A stretch of 64,000 bases of DNA. Source: Streptomyces chromofuscus. Its GTDB lineage: Bacteria > Actinomycetota > Actinomycetes > Streptomycetales > Streptomycetaceae. Where the stretch lies: the NCBI RefSeq assembly GCF_015160875.1, contig NZ_CP063374.1:3286001-3350000 (forward strand), read 5' to 3'. Every line of letters begins with the position of its first letter. The first letter of the stretch is position 1. Positions 1-9,555 of this stretch are shown here, in pieces. Below the pieces are notes generated by a model that saw only the letters and a program-made list of their open reading frames with translations, was not told where the DNA came from and did not search any database. Position numbers and translations under genes: made by a program.

Positions 1-370
1 GAGCGCTCTGGCCCATGACCCTACAGACGTGCCAGCCTCAGCCGCACGCATGTCCGCCGTCACGCCCCCACCCGGCACCGAGGCCCGGAACCTGCCAGGG
101 GCTGCCGTGAACGCCGACCGGGCGGGCCTGCCGCTGCGGCCGCCCACGCGTACGCACGGAGGGGGACGTGTCGGGGGATGTCCGCCCGCAGCGGTTGGCG
201 CGTCACCCCGGGCGCGTTGGTGAGTGACCGATCCGCCGTTCCAAGGACGGACAACCCCCGGCGCGGCCCCGACCCACCCACGGCCCGTAGGCGCTGCAGC
301 AACCACGCACCCACAGCGACAGGCCGCCGCAGGCACTGCACACCCCCGGCCCCCGCGCCCGACCAGCCCT
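1..370. other. Gene-less stretch at left edge
   Basis: No convincing gene is visible here. Open frames exist on both strands but lack a Shine-Dalgarno sequence, recognisable motifs or a clear codon-position bias. The stretch lies 3' of the minus-strand pyrophosphorylase gene. It may include the promoter of a gene beyond the left edge, but I see nothing I can support. Confidence 0.4.
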
Positions 371-1453
371 CTACTGATCCGAAGAGAACCGCACCGCGCC
401 CCCCGGAATACGCGCGTCGCACCACACGCGAGCCCCCTCGCGGAGCTCGTTGTCCGGACCGATGACCGCGCCGTCGCCGATGACCGTCCCGGTGAGGACG
501 GAGCGTTGGCCGATGCGGGCGCGGGTCCCGATCAGGGAGTCGGTGATCACCGCGCCGGGCTCGATGACCGCGCCCGGCAGGATCGTGCTGCCGAAGACCC
601 GCGCGCCCCCGGCGACGAACGCCCCCTCGCCCACCACCGTGCCGCCGGCCAGTTTCGCGTCCGGCGCCACCGTCGCCGTGGGAAGGACGAGGCGGTCGCC
701 GCAACGCCCCGGCACCGCCGGGGACGGCGCCCGGCCCAGCACCAGGTCCGCCGAGCCGCGCACGAACGCGGCCGGCGTCCCCAGGTCCAGCCAGTACGTG
801 GAGTCGACCATCCCCTGCAGGTGCGCCCCCGCCGACAGCAGGTCCGGGAAGGTCTCTCGTTCGACCGATACCGGCCTGCCCACCGGAATGGTGTCGATGA
901 CCGAGCGGCGGAAGACGTACGCCCCCGCGTTGATCTGGTCGGTGACGATCTCCTCCGGCGTCTGCGGCTTCTCCAGGAACGCCGTCACCCGCCCCGTCTC
1001 GTCCGTCGGCACCAGCCCGTACGCCCGCGGATCCGTCACCTGCGTCAGGTGCAGGGAGACGTCCGCCCCCGTCGTCTCGTGCGTGCGCACCAGCGCCCTG
1101 ATGTCCAGCCCCGTCAGGATGTCCCCGTTGAAGACGAGTATCGGATCGTCAGGCCCGGAGTGCAGCCGCGACGCCACGTTCCGGATCGCGCCGCCCGTGC
1201 CGAGCGGCTCCTCCTCCGTGACGTACTCGATGTGCAGTCCCAGCGACGAGCCGTCCGCGAAGTGCGGCTCGAAGACCTCCGCCAGATAGGACGTGGCGAG
1301 CACGATGTGCTCCACGCCCGCCGCCCTGGCACGCGCCAACTGGTGCGTGAGGAACGGCACCCCCGCCGCCCTGATCATCGGCTTCGGCGTGTGCACCGTG
1401 ACTGGGCGCAGCCGGGTGCCCTTGCCGCCGACCAGGAGGATCGCTTCTGTCAC
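371..1453 (-). CDS. NDP-sugar (mannose-1-phosphate guanylyl-type) pyrophosphorylase
   Basis: A 360-residue nucleotidyltransferase that activates a sugar 1-phosphate with an NTP in the cytoplasm, feeding glycopolymer synthesis. The N-terminus shows the family signature AILLVGGKGTRLRP, followed by TPKPMI; the metal-binding VFNGDIL lies near residue 110. The last 120 residues contain repeated I/V-G hexapeptide-like steps such as GTVVGEGAFVAGGARVFG, as expected for a C-terminal left-handed beta-helix. The start is GTG at 1453, preceded by a modest AGGAAG further upstream. It lies next to the envelope/LCP cluster, which fits a role in supplying activated sugars. The exact sugar and nucleotide cannot be read from sequence; the GDP-mannose type is the closest match from memory. 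Confidence 0.85.
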   Translation of the reverse strand: MTEAILLVGGKGTRLRPVTVHTPKPMIRAAGVPFLTHQLARARAAGVEHIVLATSYLAEVFEPHFADGSSLGLHIEYVTEEEPLGTGGAIRNVASRLHSGPDDPILVFNGDILTGLDIRALVRTHETTGADVSLHLTQVTDPRAYGLVPTDETGRVTAFLEKPQTPEEIVTDQINAGAYVFRRSVIDTIPVGRPVSVERETFPDLLSAGAHLQGMVDSTYWLDLGTPAAFVRGSADLVLGRAPSPAVPGRCGDRLVLPTATVAPDAKLAGGTVVGEGAFVAGGARVFGSTILPGAVIEPGAVITDSLIGTRARIGQRSVLTGTVIGDGAVIGPDNELREGARVWCDARIPGGAVRFSSDQ

Positions 1454-1478
1454 CTGTCGTCTCTGCTTCCTGCCGGGA

Positions 1479-1502
1479 CCGGCCGAAGTGTCCTTCGGCC
1501 GG
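1479..1502 (-). promoter_or_regulatory. Leader hairpin upstream of pyrophosphorylase gene
   Basis: A perfect 9-bp inverted repeat, CCGGCCGAA / TTCGGCCGG with a 6-nt loop, lies 26 nt upstream of the GTG start on the minus strand. It could be an RNA leader hairpin, a protein-binding site, or a terminator for the amidase gene just upstream on the same strand. Nothing in the sequence decides between these. Confidence 0.35.
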
Positions 1503-1695
1503 CCAGTGTATGCAGACCGATGTCCGGTGCCTTCGACGGCAGTACGCCCTCACCGAAAGCCCTCCCCTGAACATGTCCGCCCCATGGGTCCGCCAAGTGC
1601 GCCCGCTGCGCATCTGTGCCGAACACGTCCGTCGAATGCGCCCTTTCGCACGCCCCCCCGCCGCACGCCCCGGCCTCACGACACGCTCCCGGCTC

Positions 1696-3153
1696 TCAGA
1701 GCCGCCCCTGGAAGCGTGACGCATGCTCACGGATCGCTCCGAGCTTGCCGTACAGGAGCTTGCCTGGGCAGTCCGTCGCGAAACCGTCCCGATGGCCCGA
1801 GATCACATTCAGTCGCACGTTCGTACCCTTTTTGAAGAGGTTGCCACCCCCGGACTTCAGGTAGGTCTTGGCTCCGGGATCCGCTCCGAACAGGCCGAGC
1901 TTCCAGGCCGCCAACTGCGCGATGGCCTTCACCGTTGTCTCCGACGGTGACGTGGAGTTGAACGTGCCGATAACGGCGATCCCCATGCTGTCGTCGTTGA
2001 AGCCGAGGGTGTGAGCGCCCATGACCGCGTTCGCCACGCCCCCGGCGCGCCCCTCGTAGATGTTTCCGCACTTGTCGAGGAGGAAGTTGTAGCCGATGTC
2101 CCGCCAGCCCATGCTCACCACGTGGTAGCGGTAGATACTGCGGATGACGGACGGGGCCTGTGCGCAGGTGTAGTTGTTCCCGGTGGCGGTGTGGTGCACG
2201 AAGGCCGCCTTGACCGACTTCGTGTACAGGAAGCCCTTCTCGCGCAGGCTCTCGTCGGCGCCCCAGCCTCGCCGGGTGGTGATGCCCGGGCGCGGGCCGA
2301 TGTGCGGATCGGCCAGCTGTTCCTCGGTCAGTTCGGGGGGGCGCAGCACGACCAGCTCGTCCTCGGTGTCCGCCTGGTTCAACTCCGGGATCTTGGTGGC
2401 GCCGAGCGGCGCGAGCGGGACGTTGACCGCCGAGGAGGCGGTCGTCTCGGCGCTCAGGGGACCGTTGAGCGGGGGGTCTCCGGCCTCGGCACGCTCGTCG
2501 GCACCCGCACCCGCACCCTCGTCGGCACCGGCACCCTCGCCCGTAGCCGCACCCGCACGGTCGGGGACCGCGCTGCCCGGGTCGACGAGTTCGAGGCGGA
2601 GGCCGGCGGGCAGCGGGGCGGCGGTGCGCGCGGAGCTCTCGGGCCGGACGCGTATCTCCACGCCGTCCGAGTCCCCCACCCACAGCGGTGCCGTGGCGCC
2701 GCGCAGGCGGTCGGAGGCGGCTTCGGGAGTACCGGGGTCGGGTGCGTGCTCGGCGTTGTGGGTCTCGACGTCCTGCCAGTCGGACCAGGCGCCGGTTCCG
2801 GCGGCGCGGGTACGGACCTGGACGCGGCCGTGCAGTTCGGTGCCGGGGTCGTCCCAGACGACGCCGACGAGCGAGAACGGCCGTACGTCCTTGCGGGGCA
2901 GGCCCTGTTCGGCGGGTGCGCCCGTGGCGCGCTCATCGGCCAGGGGGACCAGGGGGAGCGACTGGGTGTTGCCGGGGACACCGGGCGGCACGGTCCGCTC
3001 GACGGTCTTCGTCCTCGCTCGCGCGTCCGGTCCGGATATCGCGTTCGCGTTCGTCGTGGGCAGGGTCAGCGGCAGGGCGAGGGCGGCCGCGCAGGTCACG
3101 CCGATGGAGGAAGCAAGGTGTCTACGCATGCTCCTGATCCTGGACATAGCCAT
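1696..3153 (-). CDS. Secreted PGRP-type N-acetylmuramoyl-L-alanine amidase
   Basis: About 485 residues. The N-terminus holds basic residues followed by a hydrophobic run (VTCAAALALPLTLPTTNANA), a clear export signal. The middle is Ala/Gly/Glu-rich with simple GAGADEGAGAGADE-like repeats, probably a wall-spanning linker. The C-terminal 150 residues form a peptidoglycan-recognition/amidase_2 domain: RRGWGADES, then the zinc ligands in FVHHTATG and in GHRDGFATDCPG. It should cleave the MurNAc to L-Ala bond, or at least bind peptidoglycan. The start is uncertain: ATG at 3153, 3147 or 3129 are all possible, and 3129 has an AGGA eight nt upstream. It is divergent from the next gene, with about 105 bp between them. 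Confidence 0.88.
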   Translation of the reverse strand: MAMSRIRSMRRHLASSIGVTCAAALALPLTLPTTNANAISGPDARARTKTVERTVPPGVPGNTQSLPLVPLADERATGAPAEQGLPRKDVRPFSLVGVVWDDPGTELHGRVQVRTRAAGTGAWSDWQDVETHNAEHAPDPGTPEAASDRLRGATAPLWVGDSDGVEIRVRPESSARTAAPLPAGLRLELVDPGSAVPDRAGAATGEGAGADEGAGAGADERAEAGDPPLNGPLSAETTASSAVNVPLAPLGATKIPELNQADTEDELVVLRPPELTEEQLADPHIGPRPGITTRRGWGADESLREKGFLYTKSVKAAFVHHTATGNNYTCAQAPSVIRSIYRYHVVSMGWRDIGYNFLLDKCGNIYEGRAGGVANAVMGAHTLGFNDDSMGIAVIGTFNSTSPSETTVKAIAQLAAWKLGLFGADPGAKTYLKSGGGNLFKKGTNVRLNVISGHRDGFATDCPGKLLYGKLGAIREHASRFQGRL

Positions 3154-3258
3154 GCATATCTGTCCATCGGGGAATTGACGCTCCGTCCGGGCGCGTTCGC
3201 CCGATCCGGTGGCCCCGCCGCTCGATGCGCGACCGGCCGCGCGCGTACGCTTGCGCGG

Positions 3259-4014
3259 GTGAACGCCACCGATCGCACCCCTGCCGACCTGCTGCGTTCC
3301 GCGCTCGCCGCGGACCCCGCGCGCCCCCTGCTCACGTTCTACGACGACGCCACCGGAGAACGGGTCGAATTGTCCGTGGCCACCTTCGCCAATTGGGTGG
3401 CCAAGACAGCGAACCTGATCCAGGACGGACTGTCGGCCGAGCCCGGCGACCGCATCGCGCTGCTGCTGCCCGCGCACTGGCAGACCGCGGTGTGGCTGCT
3501 GGCGTGTTCGTCGGTGGGAGTCCTCGCGGACATGGACGGCGATCCGGCGCGGGCGGACCACGTCGTGGCCGGGCCCGGCCGGTTCGAGGACGGCCTCGCC
3601 TGCCGCGGCGAGCGGTACGCGCTGTCGCTGGCGCCGCTGGGCCGGCGCTTCCCGACGCCGCCCGAGGGGTACGCCGACTACGCCGTGGACGTGCCGAGTC
3701 ACGGCGACCGGTTCGTGCCGTACGCGCCGGCGGACCCGGAGGCGCCCGCGCTGATCGTCGCCGGGGCCGAGTACACCGGGGCCGAGGTCGTGGAGCGGGC
3801 GGGCGCCGACGCACCTGGCCTGGATCTGACGGGGCCCGGATCGCGGATCCTGAGCGCGCTGCCGTACGACACCTGGGAGGGCCTGAGCGCCGGCCTGTAC
3901 GCGCCGCTCTCCATCGGCGGCTCGGTGGTGCTGTGCCGGAACCTGGACCGGCTCGACGGCGAGTCGCTGGCCAGGCGGATCGAGTCCGAGCGCGTCACCG
4001 CGACGGCCCGCTAG
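3259..4014 (+). CDS. TIGR03089-like truncated AMP-binding-fold protein
   Basis: A 251-residue protein starting at GTG 3259. It reads like the N-terminal part of an acyl-adenylating enzyme (PLLTFYDDATGERVELS, then PGDRIALLLPAHWQT). It stops before the C-terminal adenylation lid and shows no good phosphate-binding P-loop of the TSGTTGxPK type. This fits the actinobacterial TIGR03089 family of unknown function, known to me only by name. It is probably not a working CoA ligase; it could bind nucleotide or act as a scaffold. A 37-bp tandem-repeat array begins 35 bp after its stop codon. A truncation of a longer ancestor is possible, but the length agrees with the family as I remember it. Confidence 0.7.
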   Translation: MNATDRTPADLLRSALAADPARPLLTFYDDATGERVELSVATFANWVAKTANLIQDGLSAEPGDRIALLLPAHWQTAVWLLACSSVGVLADMDGDPARADHVVAGPGRFEDGLACRGERYALSLAPLGRRFPTPPEGYADYAVDVPSHGDRFVPYAPADPEAPALIVAGAEYTGAEVVERAGADAPGLDLTGPGSRILSALPYDTWEGLSAGLYAPLSIGGSVVLCRNLDRLDGESLARRIESERVTATAR

Positions 4015-4049
4015 GACCGCTCCGGCCGGGCCTCGGCGAGACCGCCCGC

Positions 4050-4271
4050 CAGAACCACCCCGGCCAGACCCCGGCAAACCCCCCACCAGAACCACCCCGG
4101 CCAGACCCCGGCAAACCCCCCACCAGAACCACCCCGGCCAGACCCCGGCAAACCCCCCACCAGAACCACCCCGGCCAGACCCCGGCAAACCCCCCACCAG
4201 AACCACCCCGGCCAGACCCCGGCAAACCCCCCACCAGAACCACTCCGGCCGGACCCCGCAAAACCACCCAC
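4050..4271. repeat. 37-bp tandem repeat array (about 6 copies)
   Basis: Units begin at 4050, 4087, 4124, 4161, 4198 and 4235, a strict 37-bp period. The unit starts CAGAACCACCCCGGCCAGAC and ends with a run of six C. Copies one to five are nearly identical; the sixth diverges, and degenerate relatives flank the array on both sides (4015-4049 and 4272-4345). Because 37 is not a multiple of 3, the array is non-coding in any constant frame. It starts 35 bp after the stop of the upstream gene. The remainder of the gap up to 4487 holds no gene I can support. Confidence 0.95.
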
Positions 4272-4487
4272 CGGGGCCGGTCGGTCAGCCCTCGGCGAGA
4301 AGCCCGCTGGGGGCAGGTCCGGCCGGGCCTCGGCGACCCTGCGTCCGACACTCCCGCGTCACCCGATCGGCTCACCCCCACCCGCGTCCCCACCCCATCC
4401 GGGTCATGGTCGTAACAGCAGTAAGAGCAGCGCGACACGCTCCGACCGTTCGTACACGCTCGTACTCCATGAGGGGTGGATTCCGTC

Positions 4488-5753
4488 GTGAGGGACACCG
4501 CAGTCGTGCCATCCGGAGGTCCGGACGACGAGACGCCGGCGGTGGCTCTGGGACCGGGCGCCGGAGCGTCGGCGACCGGCGACGGGCTCATACGCAGGCG
4601 CCGTCGGCGCTGGACGTGGGGCGGGACGGCGGGGATCGCGGGGGTGCTGGCCGGCGCGCTGGTCGCCGGGTGGGTCGTCTATACGAAGCTCGACCGGAAC
4701 ATCACGCCCGACGAGGCCGCGGCCGCGGAGCTCGCGCGCTACGAGCGGGAGCGGCCCACCGCGCTGGTGCGGGGCGCGCAGAACATCCTGCTCATCGGGT
4801 CGGACTCCCGGGCCGGGGAGGACAACGGCAAGTACGGGCGGGACTCCGGGACCGAGCGGAGCGACACGACCATCCTGCTGCACCTGTCGGCCGGGCGCCG
4901 CAGCGCCACCGCCGTCTCCATCCCCCGTGACCTGATGGTGGACGTCCCCAGCTGCCTGCGCCCGGACGGCCGCCGCACCGAGCCGATGTTCGCGATGTTC
5001 AACTACGCCTTCGAGACGGGCGGTTCGGCCTGCACCATCCGCACCGTCGAGCGGATGACGGACATCCGCATCGACCATCACGTGGTCGTCGACTTCAGCG
5101 GGTTCAAGAAGCTGGTCGACGCCGTCGGCGGCGTACGGATCTGCGTGGCCGAGCCGATCGTCGACAAGGAGGCCAAGCTGCGGCTGCCCGCGGGCCCCGT
5201 GACGCTCGACGGCGAGAAGGCCCTCGGCTACGTCCGCGCCCGCAAGTCCCTCGGCAACGGCAGCGACACCGACCGGATGGACCGCCAGCAGCAATTCCTC
5301 GCGGCCCTGGTGCAGAAGCTGCGCAGCAACGACGTACTGCTGAACCCCGTGAAGCTCTACCCGGTTCTGGACGCGGCCACCTCGGCGCTCACCACGGACC
5401 CGGGACTGGCGAGTCTGCGCGGTTTGTACGATCTTGTCCGCGGCCTGCGTGACATCCCCACCGAACGGGTGCAGTTCCTGACGGTGCCGCGGGAGTCGTA
5501 CGCCCGCAATGTCAATCGCGACCAGTTGATGGAGCCCGCGGCCGAGCAATTGTTCGAACGCTTGCGTTCCGACGCACCGGTGCAGGTCTCCGGAAAAGCC
5601 GCGCTCAATTCCACCGCAAGCGCGTACGAGGGCGCCAATGGTGCGGATGCGCAGTCGTTCGGTTACGGGGAGTACGCCCGTTCCGTTCTGTCACCCCCGT
5701 CTCCGGCCCCCACATTCAGCGGAAAAACCGCCGTCGAGGACGGCTGCGAGTGA
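4488..5753 (+). CDS. LCP family protein 1 (LytR-CpsA-Psr)
   Basis: A 421-residue membrane-anchored LCP protein. Family members transfer polyprenyl-linked glycopolymers (teichoic acid, arabinogalactan-like or capsule) to peptidoglycan outside the membrane. A short cytoplasmic tail with RRRRRRW precedes one membrane segment at about residues 41-64. The LCP core follows: NILLIGSDSR, SIPRDLMVD with the conserved Arg-Asp pair, VVVDFSGFKKLVDAVGGV and ALGYVRAR. It ends without the LytR_C domain found in three of its paralogues. I chose GTG 4488 because GAGGGGTGG ends 8 nt upstream; GTG 4476 is the alternative. It is the first of five LCP genes in the region. Confidence 0.9.
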   Translation: MRDTAVVPSGGPDDETPAVALGPGAGASATGDGLIRRRRRRWTWGGTAGIAGVLAGALVAGWVVYTKLDRNITPDEAAAAELARYERERPTALVRGAQNILLIGSDSRAGEDNGKYGRDSGTERSDTTILLHLSAGRRSATAVSIPRDLMVDVPSCLRPDGRRTEPMFAMFNYAFETGGSACTIRTVERMTDIRIDHHVVVDFSGFKKLVDAVGGVRICVAEPIVDKEAKLRLPAGPVTLDGEKALGYVRARKSLGNGSDTDRMDRQQQFLAALVQKLRSNDVLLNPVKLYPVLDAATSALTTDPGLASLRGLYDLVRGLRDIPTERVQFLTVPRESYARNVNRDQLMEPAAEQLFERLRSDAPVQVSGKAALNSTASAYEGANGADAQSFGYGEYARSVLSPPSPAPTFSGKTAVEDGCE

Positions 5754-5999
5754 AGCGCGAGCGGGCTCGGCAAACTTTCGTTCCAGGAAATGGGCGGATT
5801 GCCCAGTTGTAGGGACGTGGAATCCGTCACCGTCGTCGCTCGACATCGAACTGGGCGGATAGTGTGAGCGCTTCGTGCACCTGACCCCCGGCCACGCGGT
5901 CCATTTCCGGGGTCGCGCACTGTGTTACGTGGTTTGTACGAGACCGAGCGCCTCGAGGGGGAAGGCGCCGCGTGGCCCCGACGGAGGATTCAGGCAACC

Positions 6000-7748
6000 G
6001 TGGACGCGCAAGGCCGTGGGCGGGCGGAGAACATCGACCCCGCAGACCAGTGGGTACTCAATCCGAACACCGGCGAATACGAACTGCGACTGAGCCCTTC
6101 CGCACCGCAGTCGAGGGTTCCCGGTCCGCGCCGGGCAGGCACCCGCGGCTCCGGCGGAGCACCCCGCGCCCGCAGGCCGGGCCCCGCCCGTGAGCAGCAG
6201 GAGGCGCCGGACGGCGAGGTGCCGGGGCCGCGCAGGCGACGCGGCGCGCCCGCCGAACCCCCGCCCGGCCGGCGCGGCCGCCGGCCCGCCAAGAAGACCA
6301 AGGCGAAGAAGGCCGTGCTGTGGACCGGCGGCACCCTGGCGTTCGTCCTCGTCGCGGCGGCGGGCGCCGGATACCTCTACATCGAGCACCTCAACGACAA
6401 CATCACCTCCGTCGCCGACGACGGTGCCAGCACCGGTGGCTTCCAGAAGGACAAGGCCATCAACATCCTGCTGATCGGCACCGACAAGCGCACCGGCGCG
6501 GGCAACGAGTCCTACGGCGACGCGGGCAGCCCCGGCCATGCCGACACGACGATCCTGCTGCACGTCTCCAAGGACCGCTCCAACGCCACCGCGCTGAGCA
6601 TCCCCCGCGACCTCATCGTGGACATCCCGGACTGCCCGACCACCCAGGAGGACGGCAGCACCGAGGTGATCCCCGGCTCGACCGGCGTCCGCTTCAACAC
6701 CAGCCTCGGCCAGGGCGGACGTACGCCGTCCTGCACGATGCGCACGGTCACCGAGCTGACCGGGATCAAGCCGGACAACTTCATGGTCGCCGACTTCAAC
6801 GCGGTGAAGACGCTGACCACGGCGGTGGGCGGCGTAGAGGTGTGCCTGGGCAAGGACATCGACGACCCGGACTCCAAGCTCGACCTGACGGCCGGCACGC
6901 ACACCATCGCGGGCGAGCAGGCGCTCGCCTTCGTCCGCACCCGGCACTCCGTCGGCACCGGCGGCGACCTGAGCCGGATCAACCTCCAGCAGCAGTTCCT
7001 CAGCGCGCTGATGCGCAAGCTGAAGTCCAACGACACGCTCACCGATCCCTCGAAGATGCTGAAGCTGGCCGAGGCGGGCACCAAGGCGCTGACCGTCGAC
7101 TCCCAGCTCGACAGCATCGGCAAGCTCAAGGACCTCGGTCTGGAGCTGGGCAAGCTCGACACCAAGAACCTGACCTTCACCACCGTGCCGGTCCTCGACA
7201 ACCCGACCGAGACGGTGAAGACGACCGTCGTGGTCAACGCTGCGATGGCGCCCGCGGTCTTCGAGGCCATCAAGAACGACGTCTCGTTCACCGAGGTCAA
7301 GCAGCAGAAGGCCGAGGAGAAGGCCAAGGAGAAGGCCGAGGTGGCCGCCCGGTTGAAGGGCACCAGGGCCGACCCGTCCGAGGTGCGGGTGCGGATTCTC
7401 AACGGCGGCGCTCCGGGAGGCAGCGCCTCGGCGACCCTCACCTGGCTGCAGAACGACGAGGGCGTCACGAAGTCCGAGAACGCGGGCAACGCCGACGCCG
7501 AACTGAGCAAGACCACCCTGGAGTACGCCCCCGACCAGGCGGACCAGGCGCGCAGACTGGCCGACATCCTGGGCCTGTCCGGGTCCGCGATGAAGCCCGG
7601 CGAAAGCGTCCTGAACTCCCAGGGCCTGCCCACGATGACGCTGACGCTGGGCAAGGACTTCAAGGGTGCGGGCGTCTCACTCACCGCTCCGACGAAGGCG
7701 CCGGACGTCGAGAAGTCCACGGCGGACAAGGTCGTGTGCGCCGAGTAG
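6000..7748 (+). CDS. LCP family protein 2 with C-terminal LytR_C domain
   Basis: A 582-residue LCP protein. The first 100 residues are basic and proline-rich and start DAQGRGRAENIDPADQWVLN, a conserved streptomycete N-terminus as I recall. One membrane segment spans about residues 107-127. The catalytic LCP domain runs from NILLIGTDKR (about 155) through SIPRDLIVDIP (about 200) to about 400. A charged helix (KQQKAEEKAKEKAE, about 435-455) leads to a LytR_C domain (VRVRILNGG onward). The start is GTG 6000, with GGAGG 12 nt upstream. This gene, LCP1 and LCP3 point the same way and may form one transcription unit, although the 246-bp upstream gap could hold a promoter. Confidence 0.9.
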   Translation: MDAQGRGRAENIDPADQWVLNPNTGEYELRLSPSAPQSRVPGPRRAGTRGSGGAPRARRPGPAREQQEAPDGEVPGPRRRRGAPAEPPPGRRGRRPAKKTKAKKAVLWTGGTLAFVLVAAAGAGYLYIEHLNDNITSVADDGASTGGFQKDKAINILLIGTDKRTGAGNESYGDAGSPGHADTTILLHVSKDRSNATALSIPRDLIVDIPDCPTTQEDGSTEVIPGSTGVRFNTSLGQGGRTPSCTMRTVTELTGIKPDNFMVADFNAVKTLTTAVGGVEVCLGKDIDDPDSKLDLTAGTHTIAGEQALAFVRTRHSVGTGGDLSRINLQQQFLSALMRKLKSNDTLTDPSKMLKLAEAGTKALTVDSQLDSIGKLKDLGLELGKLDTKNLTFTTVPVLDNPTETVKTTVVVNAAMAPAVFEAIKNDVSFTEVKQQKAEEKAKEKAEVAARLKGTRADPSEVRVRILNGGAPGGSASATLTWLQNDEGVTKSENAGNADAELSKTTLEYAPDQADQARRLADILGLSGSAMKPGESVLNSQGLPTMTLTLGKDFKGAGVSLTAPTKAPDVEKSTADKVVCAE

Positions 7749-7841
7749 TGAATTGGGGGGTAACCCAAAGGGTCCGTCGCGCGTCTGACTTGGCGCGGGG
7801 CGGACTCACTGATGAAGGCGCAGGGGTGGGAGGGCAGGCAG

Positions 7842-9515
7842 GTGGCGCAGACAGGTGTGCGCAAAGACGTGCCCGTGGTGGAGGACGAGGGCACGGGGTC
7901 CCTCACCACGCGGGACGAGCAGTTCAAGGACGCGGCGAACGGCCGCGGGCGGCACGACGGCGGACGGCACGGCGACGGGGGGCGTCGCGGCACCGCGCGC
8001 AGCCCACGCAGACGGCGTGTGCTGCGCTGGTCGGCGACGGTGCTGTCGGTGGTCATACTCGGCACCGCGGGAGCGGGCTACCTCTACTACCGGCACCTCA
8101 ACGACAACCTGGAGACCGGCCGACGCAGCAACGGCGACTCCAAGGCCGAGAAGCCGCAGCCGAACGCGGCCGGGCAGACACCGCTGAACATCCTGGTGAT
8201 CGGCTCCGACAGCCGGAACTCGGCGGCGAACCTGAAACTCGGCGGCAGCAGGAGCAGCGTCGGCAGCAAGCCGCTCGCGGACGTGCAGATGCTGATCCAC
8301 CTCTCCGCGGACCGCGAGAGCGCCTCCGTGGTGAGCATTCCGCGTGACACCCGGGTCGACATACCCGAGTGCACGGACCCGGAGACCGGCGACACCCACC
8401 CGGCGACCAACCGGATCATCAACGAGTCCCTCGCCCGCGGCGGCGCCGGCTGCACGCTGGCCACCTGGGAGAACCTCACCGGGGTCTACATCGACCACTG
8501 GATGATGATCGATTTCGCGGGTGTGGTGAGCATGGCCGACGCGGTCGGCGGCGTCGAGGTCTGTGTGGAACAGAACGTGTGGGACCGCCCGCTGCCCGGC
8601 GTCCCCGGCGGCTCCGGACTGAAGCTGGAGTCCGGCAGGCAGAAGGTGCAGGGCAAGCAGGCACTGCAGTGGCTGCGCACCCGGCACGCCTTCTACAGCG
8701 ACGTGGGCCGGGCCAAGGCCCAGCACATGTACATGAACTCGATGATCCGCACCCTGAAGCAGCAGAACGTCTTCACGGACACCACCCGGCTGATGGACCT
8801 CGCCGAGACGGCCACCGAGGCGCTGAAGGTGTCGGAGGAGATCGGCACGGTCAAGCAGCTGTACGACCTCGCCATGCAGTTGAAGACGGTGCCGACGAAC
8901 CGCATCACCATGACGACCATGCCGACGAAGGTCGACCCGCAGAACGCCAACCATCTGCTGCCGGCCGACGCGGACGCCGAGAAGATCTGGTCGATGATCC
9001 GGGACGACGTGGCCTTCGACAAGAACGGCAAGGCCACCGCCAAGAAACCCCGGAACACGGACGGGAGCAAGGAGAAGGCGTCCGCCGACCCCGCCGCGGA
9101 CGACGCCGAGATCGGCGTCCTGGTGCAGAACGCCACCCGCACCGACGCCGAGGGCGCGGTCGACGGCCGGGCGAGCGCGCTGGCCGGGGCCCTGGTGGGG
9201 AAGGGCTTCACCCGGGCGGCGGCGGACACCACGATCGGGCTGTCCGCGGAGAAGACGGTCGTGCGCTACCCGAGCGCCGAACTGGAGGGCGACGCCCGGC
9301 GGGTCGCCGAGTCCCTCGGGATCCCGGCGAGTTCGGTGCGCAGGTCGACCGACGTCACCGGGGTCACCCTCGTCGTGGGCGCCGACTGGCGCAGCGGGAC
9401 GACGTACCCGGAGCAGGCCGAGCCGGAGGCCGGGGACGTGCCCGAGTCGGCGGGCGCGATCAACGGGTCGGACCGCAGCCAGTGCATGGACGTGTACGCG
9501 CCCTACCGCTGGTAG
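7842..9515 (+). CDS. LCP family protein 3 with C-terminal LytR_C domain
   Basis: A 557-residue LCP protein of the same build as its neighbour: Gly/His/Arg-rich cytoplasmic tail, membrane segment at about residues 63-83 (ATVLSVVILGTAGAGYLYY), LCP core with NILVIGSDSRN and SIPRDTRVDIP, then a linker and LytR_C (LVQNATRTDAEG onward). The start at GTG 7842 is favoured by GGGAGGG seven nt upstream; ATG 7812 in the same frame is an alternative. It lies 93 bp after LCP2 and probably shares its transcript. It is convergent with a glycosyltransferase gene, with a hairpin between them. Confidence 0.9.
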   Translation: MAQTGVRKDVPVVEDEGTGSLTTRDEQFKDAANGRGRHDGGRHGDGGRRGTARSPRRRRVLRWSATVLSVVILGTAGAGYLYYRHLNDNLETGRRSNGDSKAEKPQPNAAGQTPLNILVIGSDSRNSAANLKLGGSRSSVGSKPLADVQMLIHLSADRESASVVSIPRDTRVDIPECTDPETGDTHPATNRIINESLARGGAGCTLATWENLTGVYIDHWMMIDFAGVVSMADAVGGVEVCVEQNVWDRPLPGVPGGSGLKLESGRQKVQGKQALQWLRTRHAFYSDVGRAKAQHMYMNSMIRTLKQQNVFTDTTRLMDLAETATEALKVSEEIGTVKQLYDLAMQLKTVPTNRITMTTMPTKVDPQNANHLLPADADAEKIWSMIRDDVAFDKNGKATAKKPRNTDGSKEKASADPAADDAEIGVLVQNATRTDAEGAVDGRASALAGALVGKGFTRAAADTTIGLSAEKTVVRYPSAELEGDARRVAESLGIPASSVRRSTDVTGVTLVVGADWRSGTTYPEQAEPEAGDVPESAGAINGSDRSQCMDVYAPYRW

Positions 9516-9520
9516 CCGCA

Positions 9521-9551
9521 GCGGGGGCGGGCCCGGCGGGCGCGCCCCCGC
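9521..9551. terminator. Bidirectional hairpin between LCP3 and glycosyltransferase
   Basis: A GCGGGGGCG / CGCCCCCGC 9-bp perfect stem with a 13-nt G+C-rich loop sits in the 40-bp gap between two convergent stop codons. There is no T-tract, which is usual for streptomycete terminators. Confidence 0.65.
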
Positions 9552-9555
9552 ACGC

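Noticed and set aside
5840..5865. TCGACA / TAGTGT promoter before LCP2
   Set aside because: Spacing is only 14 bp, so it is not a convincing promoter, although the 246-bp gap probably holds one.
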